The notes under the pieces were generated by a model that was not told the origin of the DNA, did not search any database, and saw only the letters and a program-made list of their open reading frames with translations. A stretch of 41,058 bases of DNA, from assembly GCA_030600655.1 (NCBI GenBank), contig JAUVLP010000009.1:1-41058 (forward strand). The letters are read 5' to 3'. A program made the position numbers and the translations under genes. Positions 37,265-41,058 of this stretch are shown piece after piece (position 1 is the stretch's first letter; every line of letters starts with the position of its first letter). This stretch comes from Candidatus Eiseniibacteriota bacterium. GTDB taxonomy: Bacteria; Joyebacterota; Joyebacteria; Joyebacterales; Joyebacteraceae.

Positions 37265-40200
37265 ATGGGAAACACAGTCAGACAAGAGAAGACACTCCTG
37301 GACATGGTCGGCAGCACGTGTGCACGGACGGTGTTGCGAGCGACGTGGGTCTTGTTGATCGCCGTCGTAATCGTTCTCGTGTGGCCGACCGGTGCGTCTT
37401 GCGCCATAACCCTCGCCGACTACCCACACACCCTCGTAGCACTGGACGACATGGTGACCGTCACGTGGGATGAGGACGTAACCTGCAATCTTGCGTACGG
37501 ACGTGCACCCGGCAGTTATGCATTCTCCACCGCCGCGACCGGCACACGGAGCCTCTCGTTCATTCCATATGAGGAGTACATGGCGCCGGGCATATGGTAC
37601 TGCGTCCTCGACGATGTCTCATCCAGTGACATCTCAGAGGAGTTCCGGCTCATTGTCGAATCACCGGTCTTCGCAACACCCACATTTCCCCGAAACGGGT
37701 CAACTATCGAGGAGACCAGCACGCTCTTCGAGTGGGATCCGGTGGACGGCGTCCCATACCACCACATCGCACTCTCCGATCAGGAGATCGTCATCGAAGA
37801 GGTAGGCGGCGAACTCGTTCTAACAGGGGCAAATCTGATCTGGCAGGCACTGACGAACGAAACGTCAATCCAATACGGCTCCATCGATCCATCCGGCTAT
37901 TTCGTGGAAACCAACGGCACGAGTCCTCCGCTGATGAGCGGATTCTCCTACAACTGGCTCATCTTCAACTGCTACGGCAACGACCCCCTTCTGACTTCGG
38001 TCGCCGGAGCAGGACTGGCCGGTTTCACAGTTGATGTCGCGACCGGAATGACAGAACCGGAGCTGCTGTTGCCACCCGACGCGGTAATTATCACCGACGA
38101 CATTCTCGATCTCAGCTGGGGTCCCGTGGACGGCGCCTCCAGCTACCACGCCTACATATACGAAAATCGCGAGCTAGGTGAGGGCGAGGCGAGCTACGCG
38201 GTCTGGGACGGCGGAACCACCGAGAACTCCATAGAGGTAGGCGTCGGGAGCCTCCTTGTCTCCGGCGAATACTCGTGGCGTGTCATCGCGCTCGACAGCA
38301 GGGGTAGAGGCACGGCATCACTGATGAGACGATTCGACTACTCTACGGTCACCGGCACCGCGCTCATAAGAACCTATCAGGAGAGCGGTGAGGAACTGCC
38401 GAGAGTAATGGTGGACATCGAATTCGCGGGCGGTGGCGTGAACATCATCCCGGCCATCACCAATGAGAACGGTTGCCTCGACAAGGAACTCATCCCGGGT
38501 GAATACGTGTTCCTGGCATCGAAGGCTGATTACGTGGATACGATGGCACACGCGGTTATCTACCCAGACAGCGACCGCTACATTTCCATCTACATGAGAC
38601 GCGCCCAGGCCAGGGTGCGCGGCATGGTTCTGGACGAATCATACGCCGTTGTCGCCAACGCGAGGGTCGTAGCGGAGTCAGACGATCAGAGCGTTGAAGC
38701 GTGGACAGATGCATCGGGTCGCTTTGCCATACAGGCTACAACCGGAAGCTGGACAGTGCGCGCCGAGAAGGCAGGGTACGCCCCGTCGGACGTTCAGATG
38801 TTCGACCTCTCGGCCGGCGAGTATTTCGAGCTGGAAGATCCACTCGTGCTTGTCGGGACGCCTGGCATCGTGACCGGCAGCGTCCTGAACGCAGATGGCC
38901 GAGCGATCGTCGGCGCGATGGTGCTGGCGGAGTCCTCACTCGGAACATTCCGCGAGTTCACCAACACCAGCGGACACTTCGCCTTCGAGTTGGCCCCAAC
39001 GACATGGAGCGTCTGGGTCGAGAAGAGCGGATTCCAGACGAGCATTCCCAGGGAGGTGATCGTACATGCCGGTGAGAACCAATCCATCGATCCTCCATTC
39101 ATGCTCCTGCCGGTCGGCTCATCCATAATGGGACGAGTCACTGATGGCTCGATGGATCTGGCGGGAGCCACGGTTACCGCCGTTCCACCATCGGGCGATG
39201 TCGCAATTGTGACAACGAACGCGTTCGGCGAGTTCCTCTTCATTCCACCCGGCTCGACGTACGAACTTGAGGCTCGATACGTCGGATATGGCCGGTCCGA
39301 CCCGTACCAGGTCAGCATTGAGACCGGCGAGGCTTTCACAGGAATCGAACTCGCAATGGCGCCCCTCAACTCTTCGATCGAGGGCTTCGTCACGGCCAAC
39401 GGTGAACCTGTGAGTGGCGCACTGATCACCGACGGGTATCTCGAAACCGAGACAGAGAGCGACGGTTTCTTCAGACTCGAGCTGCCGAGCGGCAGCCACA
39501 CCATATGGGCCATAATGGAAGGCCATGTGTCAGATCGCCCTCTCCTTATTGCAACTTCTCCGGGGCAGGTACTTACCAACCTCGATATCCAACTGGCACA
39601 GGGTGCGAGCACGCTGAGCGGCCGCGTTCTACACGGTGACTTGGCCGTTCCGCGCGCGACAGTCATCTGCTCAAAGGGAGGGATCACGAGCGAGACACTC
39701 TCGGATCATGCCGGACAGTTCAACCTTTTCGTCGAAGCCGGCGACTGGGAAATCCGAGCGACCAGGGACGGATTCGAACCCTCCGCCCTCCAGACCGTGA
39801 GTGTTGCACCGGGGCAGTCCGTATCCGGCATGGCGCTTGGCATGGTCGCGAGATATGCAACCATTAAGGGATCGATCACAGACACCCACGGCGCAGTCAG
39901 GCGCGCGACCGTGTTCGTAAGCAACGTTGGAGGCCACACACCGACATGGCGGACATCCACGAGCTGGAACGGGACGTTCACCGTGCGCGTGTTGCCTGGA
40001 TATCCCTACAAGATCGTGGTCCGAGCAGAGCAACACGGCAGTGCTTCGCTGAATGTGCCGGAACTCGACCCGGGTGAAATAACGACGCGAGACCTGACCC
40101 TTCCCACATACGACGGTTCCATCGGGGGAACGATAGAGAACCCTGCAGGAAGCCCGCTCAGCGACGTCAGAATCGTGGCCTCGTGGGGCGACAGCGTATC

Positions 40201-41058
40201 GGCGGTTACGGATCACAGGGGCAAATACAGGCTGTGGGTGAACGATGGCCTCTACTCAGTGCGGGTGGACTGTGCCGGGTACGCAAATGCGCTTTTCTCT
40301 GGTGTGGAGGTCGTGGGCGGAGAGTTGACCCCACTGGACGTCCAGCTCCGGCCGGTCTTCGCGACTCTTGAAGGCACCGTCAGTGACTCGCTTTCGGGCA
40401 ATCCTATTGCTAACGTGGTTGTGACAAGCAGATGCTCGAGTGGTTCGGCCTCAGACGTAACCGATGGCACAGGATGGTACAACCTGAGTTCGCTCGTCCC
40501 CGGCGAGAACGTGGTGAGCTTCAGAAGGACGGGGCATCGCAATCGCTCCATCACAATGGTCTTGGCAGAATACGAGTCCGTCGAGTTCAACCCGAGCCTC
40601 TTCCGCCTCAGTGGCACGATAGCCGGAAGAGTAACGGAGTCCGACGGCTTGACGCCGGTCTCCCGGGTGTCGCTGCACGCTAAGGTCGACGATCTTCTTG
40701 TCTCTTCAGCAACGACTGATGAGGAAGGTTTCTACGCGCTTGTCGACCTCGACCCAGAGGAGTCGTACGACATTCATGCGTCGAGAACCGCATACTACCC
40801 GGTGTCTCAGAACCCGATCACAAGCGTTGATCCGGGTACGACCGGTCTGGACTTCACGATGCTCCCCAGCGATGGAGTCATCGAAGGCTCGATCACGGAC
40901 GGCACATCCAACGAATACATGTCCGGTGTCACACTGACCGCCGACGATGGAGCGGGCCACTTCGGAGCAACGATGTCCGAAGCCGGTGGTTCCTTCATCT
41001 TCAATGATCTTGTTCCCCTGGAGAGCTACACGGTCACCGCTTCATTGTATGGCTATCG
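37265..41058 (+). CDS. Very large secreted/surface protein with FN3-like region and serial carboxypeptidase-regulatory-like repeats (3' end outside window)
   Basis: Open frame from ATG 37265 (or GTG 37256) to window end; repeated pattern I.G.V.d..g..l..a.V......... T...G.F.....pG.y.l.a...Gy, about ten copies. Confidence 0.8.
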   Translation, partial: MGNTVRQEKTLLDMVGSTCARTVLRATWVLLIAVVIVLVWPTGASCAITLADYPHTLVALDDMVTVTWDEDVTCNLAYGRAPGSYAFSTAATGTRSLSFIPYEEYMAPGIWYCVLDDVSSSDISEEFRLIVESPVFATPTFPRNGSTIEETSTLFEWDPVDGVPYHHIALSDQEIVIEEVGGELVLTGANLIWQALTNETSIQYGSIDPSGYFVETNGTSPPLMSGFSYNWLIFNCYGNDPLLTSVAGAGLAGFTVDVATGMTEPELLLPPDAVIITDDILDLSWGPVDGASSYHAYIYENRELGEGEASYAVWDGGTTENSIEVGVGSLLVSGEYSWRVIALDSRGRGTASLMRRFDYSTVTGTALIRTYQESGEELPRVMVDIEFAGGGVNIIPAITNENGCLDKELIPGEYVFLASKADYVDTMAHAVIYPDSDRYISIYMRRAQARVRGMVLDESYAVVANARVVAESDDQSVEAWTDASGRFAIQATTGSWTVRAEKAGYAPSDVQMFDLSAGEYFELEDPLVLVGTPGIVTGSVLNADGRAIVGAMVLAESSLGTFREFTNTSGHFAFELAPTTWSVWVEKSGFQTSIPREVIVHAGENQSIDPPFMLLPVGSSIMGRVTDGSMDLAGATVTAVPPSGDVAIVTTNAFGEFLFIPPGSTYELEARYVGYGRSDPYQVSIETGEAFTGIELAMAPLNSSIEGFVTANGEPVSGALITDGYLETETESDGFFRLELPSGSHTIWAIMEGHVSDRPLLIATSPGQVLTNLDIQLAQGASTLSGRVLHGDLAVPRATVICSKGGITSETLSDHAGQFNLFVEAGDWEIRATRDGFEPSALQTVSVAPGQSVSGMALGMVARYATIKGSITDTHGAVRRATVFVSNVGGHTPTWRTSTSWNGTFTVRVLPGYPYKIVVRAEQHGSASLNVPELDPGEITTRDLTLPTYDGSIGGTIENPAGSPLSDVRIVASWGDSVSAVTDHRGKYRLWVNDGLYSVRVDCAGYANALFSGVEVVGGELTPLDVQLRPVFATLEGTVSDSLSGNPIANVVVTSRCSSGSASDVTDGTGWYNLSSLVPGENVVSFRRTGHRNRSITMVLAEYESVEFNPSLFRLSGTIAGRVTESDGLTPVSRVSLHAKVDDLLVSSATTDEEGFYALVDLDPEESYDIHASRTAYYPVSQNPITSVDPGTTGLDFTMLPSDGVIEGSITDGTSNEYMSGVTLTADDGAGHFGATMSEAGGSFIFNDLVPLESYTVTASLYGY

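Noticed and set aside
36586-37407. 273-aa minus-strand ORF opposite the barrel protein
   Set aside because: Plus-strand gene has SD, signal peptide and aromatic C-terminus; antisense ORF looks like shadow sequence.

Overview
41 kb chromosomal window, almost all genes on the minus strand up to about 35.45 kb, then two surface-protein genes on the plus strand. Core content (minus): partial multi-TM sensor-like protein; DhaL/DegV (FakA-FakB-like) fusion; argS split by a frameshift; two nitroreductases; rsfS; an Rnf locus (rnfC-D-G-E-A-B) followed by a UbiA/MenA-type prenyltransferase, ApbE flavin transferase, an AmrS-like radical SAM enzyme, a NusG-domain-II protein, a Gx-transporter-family protein and an RseC-family protein; lipoprotein; glutaredoxin-like protein; anaerobic RNR (nrdD); dCMP deaminase; glyA interrupted by an in-frame TGA; rpiB; LMW phosphatase; Sua5/TsaC; purD; ECF sigma/anti-sigma pair; two secreted CBM20-like proteins; tRNA-Thr and tRNA-Phe; galE; murJ. 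Plus: an outer-membrane beta-barrel candidate and a >1260-residue protein of carboxypeptidase-regulatory-like repeats running off the window. Points most worth a second look: (i) the combined Rnf/EET-like flavin-quinone cluster; (ii) rnfC whose canonical N-terminus can only be reached from a CTG (or ATT) start; (iii) glyA and nrdD each interrupted inside a conserved motif by an in-frame, stop-containing insertion, plus a frameshifted argS; (iv) a 20-codon ORF behind a near-perfect Shine-Dalgarno; (v) a shared C-terminal W-x-x-I-K-A motif on two secreted proteins; (vi) an unusual preference for TAG stops. No rRNA, CRISPR array, transposase or phage genes were recognised. All homology calls are by eye; no searches were run.
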